A DNA stretch of 64,000 nt from Elizabethkingia bruuniana (GCF_002024805.1 NZ_CP014337.1:3348001-3412000); one strand, 5' to 3'. Counted from the stretch's first letter, positions 18,450-28,466 are shown. Numbers and translations: made by a program. Notes: generated by a model not told the origin, from the sequence alone.

Positions 18450-19355
18450 CTATATTCTCGAATTGTCTTTGGCATACTTATCCAGGATACCGTTAATGAA
18501 TACATTAGATTTGTCAGAAGAGTATACTTTTGCAATCTCTATATATTCGTTTATAATAATTGAAGAAGGAGTCAATTTAAATTCATCCATTTCGCTAAGC
18601 GCTGTAATAAGGATTACTTTGTCCATCAAAGAAACTCTTTCCAGATCCCAGTTCTGAAGTCTTTCTTCTAGCTTCTTCTCTGTATTGTCCCAGTTAAGCG
18701 CAGTCTGAGCTAATAATGTTTTAGCAAAGCTCTCATCATCATAATTTTTAATAATCTTGATAAGAGTATGAGTCTCCTGCTCTGGCTTCATAAACCCAAT
18801 TGTTTTCTGGATCAATGAATTTGCAATATGAATGTCATCTGCCCATGCCATTTCTTTTCCTTCTAAGAAATCATGAAGATCTTCATTTTCAGCAACATAA
18901 CGAAGAAAAAGTTTTCCTATGAACTTCTGATCATCTTCAAAGCTACTATCAGACGATTCCATATAATCTTTATATCGTTTTCCGGCTTTTATTCTCTGGT
19001 AGGTTTTTACAACAAGATCGTCATTAGTGTCCCACATCAATTGTTTGTTGTTTGCAGTATATTCTCCTCTTTCATCGTTGTCAATGATTTGAAGCAATAT
19101 TTTATTTTCAACAAACTTCAGATTGGGATTAGCTTCCTCTTCAGATTTGATGTATTTTCTTTTTCCGATTTCAATTTGCTCTTCAGCTAATTGATGAATT
19201 GCGACCAAAAAGTTAAGCTCATAGACATATAAGTCATAGATTTTGCTTATTTCTTTCATCATATTTTTCAGAACTACATCGACACTTTTAGGGTTTTGCT
19301 GATATGCATAAAGCGTTTGCACTACTTTTTCGCGGAGCTGTCTTCTTCCTACCAT
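18450..19355 (-). CDS. nusB: Transcription antitermination protein NusB (long Bacteroidota form)
   Basis: A 301-aa protein starting at the ATG at 19355 (MVGRRQLREKVVQTLYAY); a longer frame to 19382 would begin upstream of the predicted start site. A -7 box TAAATTTG lies on the minus strand at 19380-19387. The C-terminal 140 residues carry the NusB fold (SLMDKVILITALSEMDEFK, SSIIINEYIEIAKVYSSDKSNVFINGILD), which binds boxA RNA with NusE. The extra N-terminal 150 residues are helical and charged, typical of Bacteroidota NusB and about double the E. coli length. Confidence 0.88.
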   Translation of the reverse strand: MVGRRQLREKVVQTLYAYQQNPKSVDVVLKNMMKEISKIYDLYVYELNFLVAIHQLAEEQIEIGKRKYIKSEEEANPNLKFVENKILLQIIDNDERGEYTANNKQLMWDTNDDLVVKTYQRIKAGKRYKDYMESSDSSFEDDQKFIGKLFLRYVAENEDLHDFLEGKEMAWADDIHIANSLIQKTIGFMKPEQETHTLIKIIKNYDDESFAKTLLAQTALNWDNTEKKLEERLQNWDLERVSLMDKVILITALSEMDEFKLTPSSIIINEYIEIAKVYSSDKSNVFINGILDKYAKDNSRI

Positions 19356-19463
19356 TTCAAAGAACTTAAATTTAAGGCACAAATTTACGCATTTCTCTTT
19401 GCATAAAAAACCTTAATTTTGTCATTCGTAACGGAACGTTTTTAAATAAACAAAATTCAGAAG

Positions 19464-21152
19464 TTGAAAGCACTAAAAACACTTAATCCCTATTTCTACA
19501 AACATCGTGTATTACTGGCTTGGGGATTACTTTTCATTATACTCAGCAATTTTTTTGCTATTTATAAAGTACAATTTATCGGGAAATCTGTCAATGTCAT
19601 TCAAGAAGTACTGACCAATAAACATATATCGAAAGATTCTTTGTTCAAGGCTTTGCTTATTAATGCAGCTATTATTGTCGGCAGCTCTGTATTATCCGGC
19701 TTCTTTACATTCATGATGAGGCAGACTATTATTGTAGCATCCCGCAGAATCGAATACGAGCTGAAGAATAAAATTTACACTCATTATCAGAATCTTTCTC
19801 TGACTATTTTCAAAAATACGACCATCGGAGATTTAATGAACCGACTGAGTGAGGATGTTGTAGCTATACGTATGTATCTTGGTCCGGGTGTAATGTATGT
19901 AGTAAACCTATCGGTATTACTAATTATTACAACCACTTATATGTTGCTTACTGATGTACGCATGACAATATGGACGCTAATCCCACTTCCTATATTATCT
20001 TTTGTTATATATAAGGTAAGTTCTATCATCAACAAAAAGTCCAAAGTAATGCAGAAAAGTCAATCTGCAATTTCGACTTTTGTACAGGATAGTTTCTCGG
20101 GAATCCGTGTTGTAAAGTTCTTTAACAAGGAAAAGTATATTGAAAAGAATTACAACAACAAAGTTGGAGACTACATGGTAAAAGCTTTGGATCTGGCAAA
20201 GACTGAGGCCTACTTTTTTACCATTATTCTTTTTGTTATCGGACTTCTGAATGTAGCCATCCTTTATATTGGCGGCGAACAATATATTAATGGTAAAACT
20301 TCTGTCGGAACTATTGCCGATTTCTTCATGTACATTAATATCCTGATCTGGCCTTTCAGCATGGTAGGCTGGGTAACATCTGTTAATCAGCGTGCAGAAG
20401 CTTCCATGCAAAGGGTAAATGAATTTATGGATATGAAATCCGAAATTAAAAATAGCAACAACGATATATACAACATAACCGGAGATATAGAATTCCGTAA
20501 TGTAAGCTATACTTATCCTAACACTGGCATTCAGGCTTTAAAGAATGTAAGTTTTAAAGTTAAGGCCGGAGAATCTTTAGCCATTATGGGTAAAACCGGG
20601 AGTGGCAAATCTACTATTGCATTACTTTTATGCCGTTTACTAGATCCGGACAGTGGAGAAATTCTGATAGATGGCAAAAATCTAAAAGAGCACAATCTAA
20701 GTGTTTATCGCGAGAATATAGGCTTCATCCCACAGGAAAGTTATCTGTTTTCCGATACTATTGAGAATAATATTGGATTTGCGATAGACAATCCTACAAA
20801 GGCTTTAGTTGAAGAATTTGCTAAAGTAGCTGATGTACACAAAAACATCGTTGGCTTTAAAGATCAGTATAATACAATGGTTGGGGAAAGAGGTGTAATG
20901 CTGTCTGGTGGACAAAAACAAAGGATAAGCATTGCCAGAGCATTGATTAAAAAACCAAAAATTCTGATTTTTGACGACAGTCTTTCTGCATTAGATACCG
21001 AAACAGAGGAAAATATCTTACGAAATATTGAAAAGGAAATTAAACAAACAACATCTATTATCATCACCCACCGTGAATCCAGCGCCAAAAATGCGCACGC
21101 AATTCTTCATTTAAATGATGGTGTAATTACTGATTTCGTACGTGTTCAATAA
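19464..21152 (+). CDS. ABC exporter, fused membrane and ATPase domains
   Basis: A 562-aa half-transporter that probably works as a homodimer in the inner membrane. Six helices lie in the first 310 residues. The nucleotide-binding domain has Walker [10 protein letters not shown] at about 376-384, the signature LSGGQKQRISIARA at about 479, Walker B ILIFDD at about 500 and the H-loop ITHRES. No ATG is available: the upstream frame is closed at 19443, and the start that keeps the conserved opening KALKTLNPYFYKH is TTG at 19464. A -7 box TAATTTTG is at 19414-19421. Divergent from nusB. The substrate cannot be told; lipid or drug exporters of the MsbA-like group are the nearest guess. Confidence 0.85.
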   Translation: MKALKTLNPYFYKHRVLLAWGLLFIILSNFFAIYKVQFIGKSVNVIQEVLTNKHISKDSLFKALLINAAIIVGSSVLSGFFTFMMRQTIIVASRRIEYELKNKIYTHYQNLSLTIFKNTTIGDLMNRLSEDVVAIRMYLGPGVMYVVNLSVLLIITTTYMLLTDVRMTIWTLIPLPILSFVIYKVSSIINKKSKVMQKSQSAISTFVQDSFSGIRVVKFFNKEKYIEKNYNNKVGDYMVKALDLAKTEAYFFTIILFVIGLLNVAILYIGGEQYINGKTSVGTIADFFMYINILIWPFSMVGWVTSVNQRAEASMQRVNEFMDMKSEIKNSNNDIYNITGDIEFRNVSYTYPNTGIQALKNVSFKVKAGESLAIMGKTGSGKSTIALLLCRLLDPDSGEILIDGKNLKEHNLSVYRENIGFIPQESYLFSDTIENNIGFAIDNPTKALVEEFAKVADVHKNIVGFKDQYNTMVGERGVMLSGGQKQRISIARALIKKPKILIFDDSLSALDTETEENILRNIEKEIKQTTSIIITHRESSAKNAHAILHLNDGVITDFVRVQ

Positions 21153-21210
21153 TTTTTCATTGCTGATAACAAGGTAATTAACAATATTTAATAAAAATTC
21201 TTTGATATTC

Positions 21211-21240
21211 AGAATATTCTTCTATATTTGTTAACGCACG
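21211..21240 (+). promoter_or_regulatory. Bacteroidota-type promoter of the DUF3276 gene
   Basis: TTTG at 21211-21214 and TATATTTG at 21233-21240 are separated by 18 nt, a full match to the -33/-7 consensus, 20 nt upstream of the ATG. Confidence 0.75.
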
Positions 21241-21260
21241 AATCTTAAAATGTTAGAACA

Positions 21261-21602
21261 ATGAGCGATTACAAGGAACGCCAGGAGAATGAGATTTTCA
21301 CAAAAGTGTTAAAGGCAGGTAGAAGGACTTATTTCTTCGATGTGAGAGAAACAAAAGCAGGAGATTATTACCTGACAATCACAGAGAGTAAAAAGAATTT
21401 CTCAGAAAATGGAGAAGCAAGCTTCGAGAAACACAAAATTTACCTTTACAAAGAAGATTTCAAAAGTTTTTCAGAATTATTCAATGAATCAACAAACTTC
21501 ATCCTGGATGAAAAAGGAGAAGAAGTTATTTCTGAAAGACATAACAAAGACTACAAAACAACTACTAATTCTTTCACAATCGATACTGACGAAGAATTAT
21601 AG
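21261..21602 (+). CDS. DUF3276 (PUR-alpha-like) nucleic-acid-binding protein
   Basis: A 113-aa protein of the DUF3276 family, a bacterial version of the PUR fold reported to bind DNA/RNA. The pattern EIFTKVLKAGRRTYFFDVRETKAGDYYLTITESKK is interrupted at no point, and HKIYLYKEDFKSF follows. The acidic, Thr-rich C-terminus (about 90-113) is probably disordered. It has a strong consensus promoter and its own terminator, so it is monocistronic and probably well expressed. Confidence 0.85.
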   Translation: MSDYKERQENEIFTKVLKAGRRTYFFDVRETKAGDYYLTITESKKNFSENGEASFEKHKIYLYKEDFKSFSELFNESTNFILDEKGEEVISERHNKDYKTTTNSFTIDTDEEL

Positions 21603-21618
21603 AAAGAATTTCAAAACA

Positions 21619-21650
21619 AAGAGACAGCCTGTAGGCTGTCTCTTCTTGTT
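21619..21650 (+). terminator. Terminator after the DUF3276 gene
   Basis: An 11-bp stem AGAGACAGCCT/AGGCTGTCTCT with a 2-nt loop (21620-21643) is followed by TCTTGTTT. Confidence 0.82.
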
Positions 21651-21686
21651 TAAAAGTATAATTGAAAAATATGAAGACAAAGCTTC

Positions 21687-23051
21687 TTATTTCAGGTTAG
21701 GGTTGACAATAGTTTCCTTAAGCGGTATAGGAAGAATATAAGCTTTATCATTACTATTTAACTCTTTCTGATCTCCCTCAGCTGCCAGATCTTTTTCCAG
21801 CCTCTGAACCGGGAGCTTCAATCTTTTCAGATCATAGTAGCGATGTCCTTCATAAGATAGTTCTAGGTATCTTTCGTTTAGTATAGTATTCAGATCAATA
21901 GCGTTCAGTTGTCCGCCATTGCTAATTCTGTGTTTTCTTAACTCATTAATATCTTGTAGAGAAGCATCCTTTCTGTTCAGGAAATAATTGGCTTCAGCAC
22001 GAATTAAGTACATCTCTGATACACGGAAAACTTTAATATCATTTACCTTATCACTAAAGTCATTTCCGGGATATTTATTAATAAACTCTTCTTCCATATC
22101 CCCATCTTTACTAAAATTACTCAGGCGGATATCGGATTCTGTATAACTATTCATTAATTTATAAGAAGGCTGAAAGAATTTACGCCCAGCTGCATAATCC
22201 TGCCATAGCGTATTTGGTCTCAGCTTATTGTCATTACTTCTCTTCAAACGGAAGATGACTTCCGAAGGAGATTTATCTTTCCAAAGGTTTTCATACTGGT
22301 TTATATCTGATAGCTGAAACTGGTTAATAAGCTGTGTTGATTTTGCCAGGGCAACAATATAATTTTTCTGGTACAATGCTACCCTCGCTTCTAAAGCTGT
22401 AACCGCATTCTTATTCATACGGAAATCTACAGTTTCATCTATATCTTTTGCCCGTTCCAAATCCAGCCAAACATATTCATAAAATTTTGACAGACTTATT
22501 TTACCGGGTTTCTTATTAACATCAGTATCTGTAATATAAGGAATGGTTAAAGCCTCATTACCGTCAGCATCAGGCGTACCAAAATTTCGGTGCAACTCAA
22601 AATGCACCATTGCCCGTAATCCGTATAATTCTGCAATCAAAGATTTTTGCTTACTTCTCTCTTGTTCATTCCGGACCGGTACTTTAGCCGCATTTTCCAA
22701 AAGCAGATTAATACTGTAAATATCCGCATAGTAGTTTTTCCATGCTTTTAGCAGAATATCATCTTCAGAAGTGTACTCCCAGCGGTTCAGTAAATTTCCG
22801 AAACCATTTACTCCATTATTTTGGGGATTCAGACGGCTTTCATCAGCCATTATAGATCCTATAAGGACACTATACTCCGGAGAATAAAGGCTGTAGCTAC
22901 CCAGTACTCCTTTTTCGAAGTTACTCACAGAGGAATAAACTCTCTCTGTGTCCAAAGCATCCTGTGGATCTACATCCAGCATATTATTACAACTTACCAT
23001 ACTTATACCCAGACAGGCAAACAGCATTACTTTTAATATATTTTTACGCAT
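21687..23051 (-). CDS. SusD/RagB-family nutrient-binding lipoprotein
   Basis: A 454-aa outer-membrane lipoprotein (lipobox ending at Cys21, SMVSC). It has the SusD layout: the mature start NNMLDVDPQDALDTERVYSS, TPR-like helices through about 250, and the C-terminal signature EMYLIRAEANYFL, NELRKHR and LNERYLELSYEGHRYYDLKRL. It would cap its SusC partner and capture an oligosaccharide or other polymer. The start is 10 nt after the SusC stop. At 454 aa it is at the short end of the family. No glycoside hydrolase adjoins, so the ligand is unknown. Confidence 0.93.
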   Translation of the reverse strand: MRKNILKVMLFACLGISMVSCNNMLDVDPQDALDTERVYSSVSNFEKGVLGSYSLYSPEYSVLIGSIMADESRLNPQNNGVNGFGNLLNRWEYTSEDDILLKAWKNYYADIYSINLLLENAAKVPVRNEQERSKQKSLIAELYGLRAMVHFELHRNFGTPDADGNEALTIPYITDTDVNKKPGKISLSKFYEYVWLDLERAKDIDETVDFRMNKNAVTALEARVALYQKNYIVALAKSTQLINQFQLSDINQYENLWKDKSPSEVIFRLKRSNDNKLRPNTLWQDYAAGRKFFQPSYKLMNSYTESDIRLSNFSKDGDMEEEFINKYPGNDFSDKVNDIKVFRVSEMYLIRAEANYFLNRKDASLQDINELRKHRISNGGQLNAIDLNTILNERYLELSYEGHRYYDLKRLKLPVQRLEKDLAAEGDQKELNSNDKAYILPIPLKETIVNPNLK

Positions 23052-23061
23052 TTCTTATCAT

Positions 23062-26000
23062 TTAAAATAAAACATTGAAGCCTAATGTAATTGTCCTTGG
23101 CAAAGGATATTCATACTGATACCAGTTGTTATCATCTTCTGGATCCTGCCCTTTCCATTTTGTCCAAGTCAACAAATTTTGTCCCTGAGCAAAAATGTTA
23201 ACCTCTTTAAAGACTTTATTCAGACTGCCTAGATCTTTCAGTTTATAATTGATACTAACATTTCTAAGCTTTATATAATCTGCAGATTGCAATTCCCGAT
23301 CTGTCATATATCTCGCATACTGAGCTCCCGGATTCTGGCTTATGTCTCCTGGCTTCTGCCACATATTCAGCATATCGGCTGACTGATTATAGATTCTATA
23401 GTTAGGATCGGCTGAAGTTCTGTACAACTCAGCAGTGTTGAGTCTGTACATTCCCTTCACAAAAGTAAACAAGGCATTAACCTGAAGATTTTTATAAGTA
23501 AATGATGTTGTTATCCCTCCCTTAACTGGCGGATCATAGGACCCTTTAACCATTACAGCATTTTCAGGATTATATTCTTTTGTGACTGCACCACTTTTAT
23601 CATAATACAATGGCGCTCCGGTAGCAGGATCTACCCCTGCCCACCTAACCATATAAAAGTGCCCCAGAGCAGAACCAACTTTGTGAATAGAGTAATTTTC
23701 TGTAACAATCTCATCTTCGGAACCCAGACTCAGGATTCTGTTCTGATTGTAAGCCAGATTAAGCCCCAGGTTCCAGCTAAAATTATCGTTTCTGAAGACG
23801 TCTCCGGACAAACGAAACTCCACACCTCTGTTCCTGATCTTACCCATATTATCAGCAATGGATTCGAAACCAGATGTCATAGACAGACTGCGGTTAATAA
23901 ACAAGTCGCTTGTTACTCTGTTATACAGGTCAACTTCTCCGATAATTCTGTTCTTAAATAATCCAAATTCTAATCCTACATCCGATATCTTGTTCATCTC
24001 CCAGTTATAATTGGGATTACCCGGAGATATTGGAACAAAAGCTGTATAGCCATTATAGTGCTGAGGTTTGTATAGCTGACGATAACCAAAATCACTTGCA
24101 AAACCACCCGCATTTCCTGTTAGTCCATGGCTTAATCGCAGTCTAAGTGTACTTAAAGCATCCCAGTTCTTCAGGAATTCTTCATTCTTCATATTCCAGG
24201 TTGCCCCGAAAGCATAAAAATATTTGTATCTGTTTTCTGAAGGAACTCTGGAGGATCCGTCACGTCTGATACTAGCGGATAAAGTAAATCTGTTTGCATA
24301 AGAGTATCTAAGCATTCCTAATTGTGATACCAATATATTTTCGGAAGCACCACCACTTATTTTTGGAATAAAATTATTTTCCGGTGTTCCGGGTGTAATT
24401 CCCCCCGGCGTATTTTCCAGTCCGGGTATAAGTCCATAACCAGTAAAGCCATCGTAGTTGGTACTGTATTTATTGAACTCGGCAAGAGCAATTGCCTCGA
24501 CTTCATTGGAACCCCATCTTTTTTTATAATTGAACCCAAAATTGGCCATGTAGGAAGTTTTCTGTGTATTAATTCTTTCATAAAGCCCCTGTTCACCAGG
24601 ATCTACCATACTTCCAAAGTATGTATCTGGTTTTATAATTCTGGTAAACCTTGTTTGCTGATGGTTTACCCCCAATGTACTGGTCAGTTTCAGATTTTTG
24701 GTAATTTCAAACGAAAGATTAGATGACAAGACTCCCTGAAGCTGCTTCTCTTTACGGCTGATGTCCTGATACATGGTTAAAGCATTTGCGCCAAACCGGT
24801 TTACACCTGGTGTAAGATTTCCATCCTTATCATATGGTTTTTCATATGGCATTGCAAAATAAAGAGATGCTACAGGATTGGTTTCGCTTACATCAAAATC
24901 AGATTCAGAAAGCTGTGTTTGTCCTCCAGTTAAATTAAGATTAAAAGAAGAAGTAAAACGTCCGCTCTTATGATTCACCCCGCTATTAATGTTAAATCTT
25001 TCAACTCCGGAATTCGGTAAAACCCCTTCTTGTTTAAAATAGGAAAGCGATGAATAATGATTGGTCTTTTGATCACCACCACCCATACTTAGATAATGAG
25101 AATTGGTAACTCCGTTTCTTAAAAGCAGCTTTCTCCAGTTTGTATTTGTTGCCCGCAAATCTGCTAACTTCTGATCGCCCTCTGTATAATCTGCATCCGT
25201 TTTTGCAATTTTCTGCCCGTTGACAATTTTATACGGGTTCTTTCTGGAATACGCCCAGCCGGGGAAATTAGGATCCTGCAGAATTTCCTCAAATTCTAAT
25301 CTTTGGGAGCTGTTCATCATATCCCATTTCTGATTATTTACAGAAGATATTCCGAATTGATTCTGATAAAAAAACTGAGAATGTCCTTTATCATTATTTT
25401 TCCCTTTTTTAGAAGTAATCTGTATTACACCATTTGCTCCTCTGGAACCATATTGCGCAGTAGCAGACGCATCTTTTAGTACGACTATATCCTCATAATC
25501 CAGAGGATTAAGTACTGCAAAAACTTCCGGACTGATAGGCATTCCATCCAGTATATATAATGGATTCGTTTTATCATCCTGCACAGAACCAATCCCACGG
25601 ATCGTTACCCTCCCCATTGCTCCCGGTTGCCCGGAGGGAGAAGCCACATACAATCCCGGAACTTGTCCCTGCAATGCCTGATCTAATGAGGCAACCGGAG
25701 TCTTTGCAATAACTTCGGCTTTTATACTAGACACTGCACCTGTCGTTTTGGCTTTAGACTGCCTTGTATACCCGGTTAGTACAACGCCTTCCAGTTGTTT
25801 GGTCTCCGGCAGCAAATAGACACTGTCTGGTAATTTCCCTGCGCTTAAAGCAATATCCTGAGCAATATAACCTTCTAATGAAATAACATAGGTCTGAGGG
25901 ACTGCTTTAACTTCAATAGCTACTTTTCCATTTCCGTCCGTCACTATTTCCTTTCCTGTTGCAGTATCTTTAATGCTTACATTGGATAAAGGCTGCTGAG

Positions 26001-26109
26001 TGGTTTTATCCCTCACAATAATATCATGTACAGATTCCTGAGCCTTTAGTGTTGCGGTTATCCCGAGAAAGAAAACCGCGGCCAGAATCATTTTCCTGTT
26101 CCCGAACAT
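23062..26109 (-). CDS. SusC/RagA-family TonB-dependent outer-membrane transporter
   Basis: A 1015-aa protein with a signal peptide cut near Ala23. A carboxypeptidase-regulatory-like domain (about 28-105) is followed by the plug domain: VVLTGYTRQSK as TonB-box region, VASLDQALQGQVPGLYV, and the SusC signature DPLYILDGMPIS-like run NPLYILDGMPIS. A large beta-barrel ends in LGFNVLF with a terminal Phe. It is shorter at the N-terminus than SusCs with an STN domain. A -7 box TACTTTTG lies on the minus strand at 26134-26141, between the kinase gene and this one, so it probably has its own promoter controlled by the upstream two-component pair. Confidence 0.93.
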   Translation of the reverse strand: MFGNRKMILAAVFFLGITATLKAQESVHDIIVRDKTTQQPLSNVSIKDTATGKEIVTDGNGKVAIEVKAVPQTYVISLEGYIAQDIALSAGKLPDSVYLLPETKQLEGVVLTGYTRQSKAKTTGAVSSIKAEVIAKTPVASLDQALQGQVPGLYVASPSGQPGAMGRVTIRGIGSVQDDKTNPLYILDGMPISPEVFAVLNPLDYEDIVVLKDASATAQYGSRGANGVIQITSKKGKNNDKGHSQFFYQNQFGISSVNNQKWDMMNSSQRLEFEEILQDPNFPGWAYSRKNPYKIVNGQKIAKTDADYTEGDQKLADLRATNTNWRKLLLRNGVTNSHYLSMGGGDQKTNHYSSLSYFKQEGVLPNSGVERFNINSGVNHKSGRFTSSFNLNLTGGQTQLSESDFDVSETNPVASLYFAMPYEKPYDKDGNLTPGVNRFGANALTMYQDISRKEKQLQGVLSSNLSFEITKNLKLTSTLGVNHQQTRFTRIIKPDTYFGSMVDPGEQGLYERINTQKTSYMANFGFNYKKRWGSNEVEAIALAEFNKYSTNYDGFTGYGLIPGLENTPGGITPGTPENNFIPKISGGASENILVSQLGMLRYSYANRFTLSASIRRDGSSRVPSENRYKYFYAFGATWNMKNEEFLKNWDALSTLRLRLSHGLTGNAGGFASDFGYRQLYKPQHYNGYTAFVPISPGNPNYNWEMNKISDVGLEFGLFKNRIIGEVDLYNRVTSDLFINRSLSMTSGFESIADNMGKIRNRGVEFRLSGDVFRNDNFSWNLGLNLAYNQNRILSLGSEDEIVTENYSIHKVGSALGHFYMVRWAGVDPATGAPLYYDKSGAVTKEYNPENAVMVKGSYDPPVKGGITTSFTYKNLQVNALFTFVKGMYRLNTAELYRTSADPNYRIYNQSADMLNMWQKPGDISQNPGAQYARYMTDRELQSADYIKLRNVSINYKLKDLGSLNKVFKEVNIFAQGQNLLTWTKWKGQDPEDDNNWYQYEYPLPRTITLGFNVLF

Positions 26110-26221
26110 ATTTAATTACTTTTTTTTACAGAGCAAAAGTAAATATGGGGGATTAGGAAGATTTTAAAACAATATTAAAGACCAATTAGAAAGTCATTAA
26201 AAATTTCTAATAACTTATTTA

Positions 26222-27577
26222 TCATGAGACAACAGGTATTTCAACTACAGAAGTAGTTCCAAGTCCTAATACAGACTGAAATGATAGTTTGCTTTTGTTT
26301 TGTTCTATGATTTTAGATGATAATGACAACCCCAGGCCAAAGCCCTTAATACCATAGGCATTCTGGCTGCGGTAAAACGGGCGGGTAATTTTTTCTATAT
26401 CCTGCGGTGCAATCCCTATTCCCTGATCAATAACTGATATTATAACAGCATCTTTGTTAATATGAATTCTCATTTCTACTTCTTTCTGTGAAAATTTATA
26501 TGCATTAGAAATAAGATTGCTAATGGCTATTTCCATTAGACCCGAATTAATATTTATAAATGTCGTTTGGAATTTATCCGGATTTTCGATTTCAATATTC
26601 AGGCGCGAACCGGAAGTATCTTCCATGTACCGATCTGTAACCTTCCATATAAATTCTTCCAGAGCCATTTTATATAGCGGATATGAAGAATGTTCCAGCT
26701 GTGACAACATGAGTAAATCGCTTACAATGCTATCCATACGGGAAGCATCACGATGGACACCTTCCAGTATTTCTTTATACTCTTCAGTCTCCCGGTCTTT
26801 TCGCAATGCTATTTCGGCATTTCCCAATAAGGAAGCAATAGGAGTTTTTAATTCGTGAGAAGCATTGGAAACAAATGACTGCTGGCTTTCAAATGAATTT
26901 TGTAACCGCAGTAATAGATCATTAATTGTAGAACTAAGAACTGTAATTTCATTCTTACTTCCTTTTTCTACAGGAATTCTATAACCGAGGCTGCTCGCCT
27001 GAATCTTTTCCATTCTATGGTTAATCCTCTTAATAGGCTTCAGACAAAGATATGAGAACCATTCTCCAAGCACCACGCAGATACCCAAGGCTATCACAAG
27101 GCTTATAATCATTACATTCCGAAGCTCCTGTAGAGACTTTTCTCCGGAAGCATTTTCTGCTTCCGCCATTACAATATAATCTCCGGAATTATCTACGTAA
27201 TAGATTCCTACAACGTATTTATGATCATTTTTATAAAAAATATTTTTCTTCTGAGCCACCTGCTGCAGAATTTTCCCATTCCAGGTTGTCGTATTTTCCT
27301 TTATGAAAACCGGATTAAAACTGGTATCATAAATTCTTATTTTTTCTTTGGGTAGTGTTCTGGGCAGCTTACGAAGTACTTCATCAAATTCTACTTTAGA
27401 AAAATTATCCTGGGCCAGATAGTTATGTCCCACTGTATAAGCACGATCTTCTAACTGCTTCCGGAAGTTATTCTGCCAGTCCTGTGCTACAATAAAATAA
27501 ACAGAAGTAAGCACTGCTATTAGCAGTACGGCAAATAAGCCTGTGAAAATTAATGATAAGCGTCTTTGCAGTTTCAT
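26222..27577 (-). CDS. Sensor histidine kinase (OmpR-pathway type)
   Basis: A 451-aa membrane kinase. Two helices (about 8-30 and 152-172) flank a periplasmic sensor of roughly 120 residues with no recognised domain. A HAMP segment follows (about 172-225), then the HisKA box SHELKTP with His241, the N-box NLISNAYKFS, and the DQGIGI and GFGLGLSL ATP-binding motifs. It starts 1 nt after the response-regulator stop, so the pair is translationally coupled. The position directly upstream of susCD suggests it senses a nutrient or envelope signal and controls that transporter. Confidence 0.92.
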   Translation of the reverse strand: MKLQRRLSLIFTGLFAVLLIAVLTSVYFIVAQDWQNNFRKQLEDRAYTVGHNYLAQDNFSKVEFDEVLRKLPRTLPKEKIRIYDTSFNPVFIKENTTTWNGKILQQVAQKKNIFYKNDHKYVVGIYYVDNSGDYIVMAEAENASGEKSLQELRNVMIISLVIALGICVVLGEWFSYLCLKPIKRINHRMEKIQASSLGYRIPVEKGSKNEITVLSSTINDLLLRLQNSFESQQSFVSNASHELKTPIASLLGNAEIALRKDRETEEYKEILEGVHRDASRMDSIVSDLLMLSQLEHSSYPLYKMALEEFIWKVTDRYMEDTSGSRLNIEIENPDKFQTTFININSGLMEIAISNLISNAYKFSQKEVEMRIHINKDAVIISVIDQGIGIAPQDIEKITRPFYRSQNAYGIKGFGLGLSLSSKIIEQNKSKLSFQSVLGLGTTSVVEIPVVS

Positions 27578-27578
27578 A

Positions 27579-28253
27579 CTATTCGTCTTTCAGTATATAT
27601 CCCATTCCGACGACAGTATGTATCAGTTGCTTTGAAAAGCCTTTATCTATTTTTGTCCTTACATAGTTAATATAGACATCTATAAGATTAGTCCCTCTGT
27701 TAAAGCCAATCCCCCAAACTGCTTCTGCAATTTTTGCGCGGTTAATAACTCTGTTTTTATTTACCAGAAGATATTCTAACAAAGCATATTCTTTTACCGT
27801 TAGTGCAATCTCCTGCCCTGCCCTTTTTACAACTTTCTTATAGCAATCCATTACAAGATCATCTGCAGTATACGTTAGTACCGGAAGGCTATTCTGATTT
27901 CTCCGGCTTAGCGCATTAATCCTTGCCAGTAACTCTTCGAAATGAAACGGTTTGGTAAGATAGTCATCTGCGCCTTTATCAAAGCCTTTTAGCTTATCTT
28001 GTATGGTAGAGAGTGCTGTCAGCATTAAAACCGGAATTTCCGGCTTAAAACGCTTTATTTCCGAACATATTTCAAAGCCATTCACCTGTGGAAGGATTAC
28101 ATCTAAAATAATCAAATCAAAATCCTGCTCCATAGCTAGCTGAAGCCCCATTGCACCTTCATATGCCAGGGTTACATGGTGCTGACTTTCTTCCAATCCT
28201 TTTTTAATAAAGTTGGAAACACCAGCTTCGTCTTCTATCAGCAGAATATTCAT
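27579..28253 (-). CDS. OmpR/PhoB-family response regulator
   Basis: A 224-aa protein with a receiver domain at 1-115: acidic pocket Glu7/Asp8, phospho-acceptor Asp51, Thr79 and Lys101. A winged-helix DNA-binding domain covers about 130-222, with KEYALLEYLLVNKNRVINRAKI and the recognition region NLIDVYINYVRTKID. It is encoded just before its cognate kinase, and targets are likely to include its own operon and susCD. No direct repeat that would mark its binding site was recognised in the 112-bp kinase-susC gap. Confidence 0.93.
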   Translation of the reverse strand: MNILLIEDEAGVSNFIKKGLEESQHHVTLAYEGAMGLQLAMEQDFDLIILDVILPQVNGFEICSEIKRFKPEIPVLMLTALSTIQDKLKGFDKGADDYLTKPFHFEELLARINALSRRNQNSLPVLTYTADDLVMDCYKKVVKRAGQEIALTVKEYALLEYLLVNKNRVINRAKIAEAVWGIGFNRGTNLIDVYINYVRTKIDKGFSKQLIHTVVGMGYILKDE

Positions 28254-28356
28254 AATATGACAATTTTCTCCAAATTTAGCAGAAATGTGCTGAGAATAAA
28301 TGGTTATTAGAAAATTCTAATCAATTTTATAAATGAAAACGGATACTTTTAGGCAT

Positions 28357-28390
28357 AAAAAAAGCCGTCATAAATGACAGCTTTTATTTT
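28357..28390 (-). terminator. Terminator after tRNA-His
   Basis: AAAGC-c-GTCAT / ATGAC-a-GCTTT forms a hairpin with one C-A mismatch at 28361-28385, followed on the minus strand by seven Ts. It begins directly after the tRNA 3' end. Confidence 0.75.
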
Positions 28391-28466
<76 letters not shown>

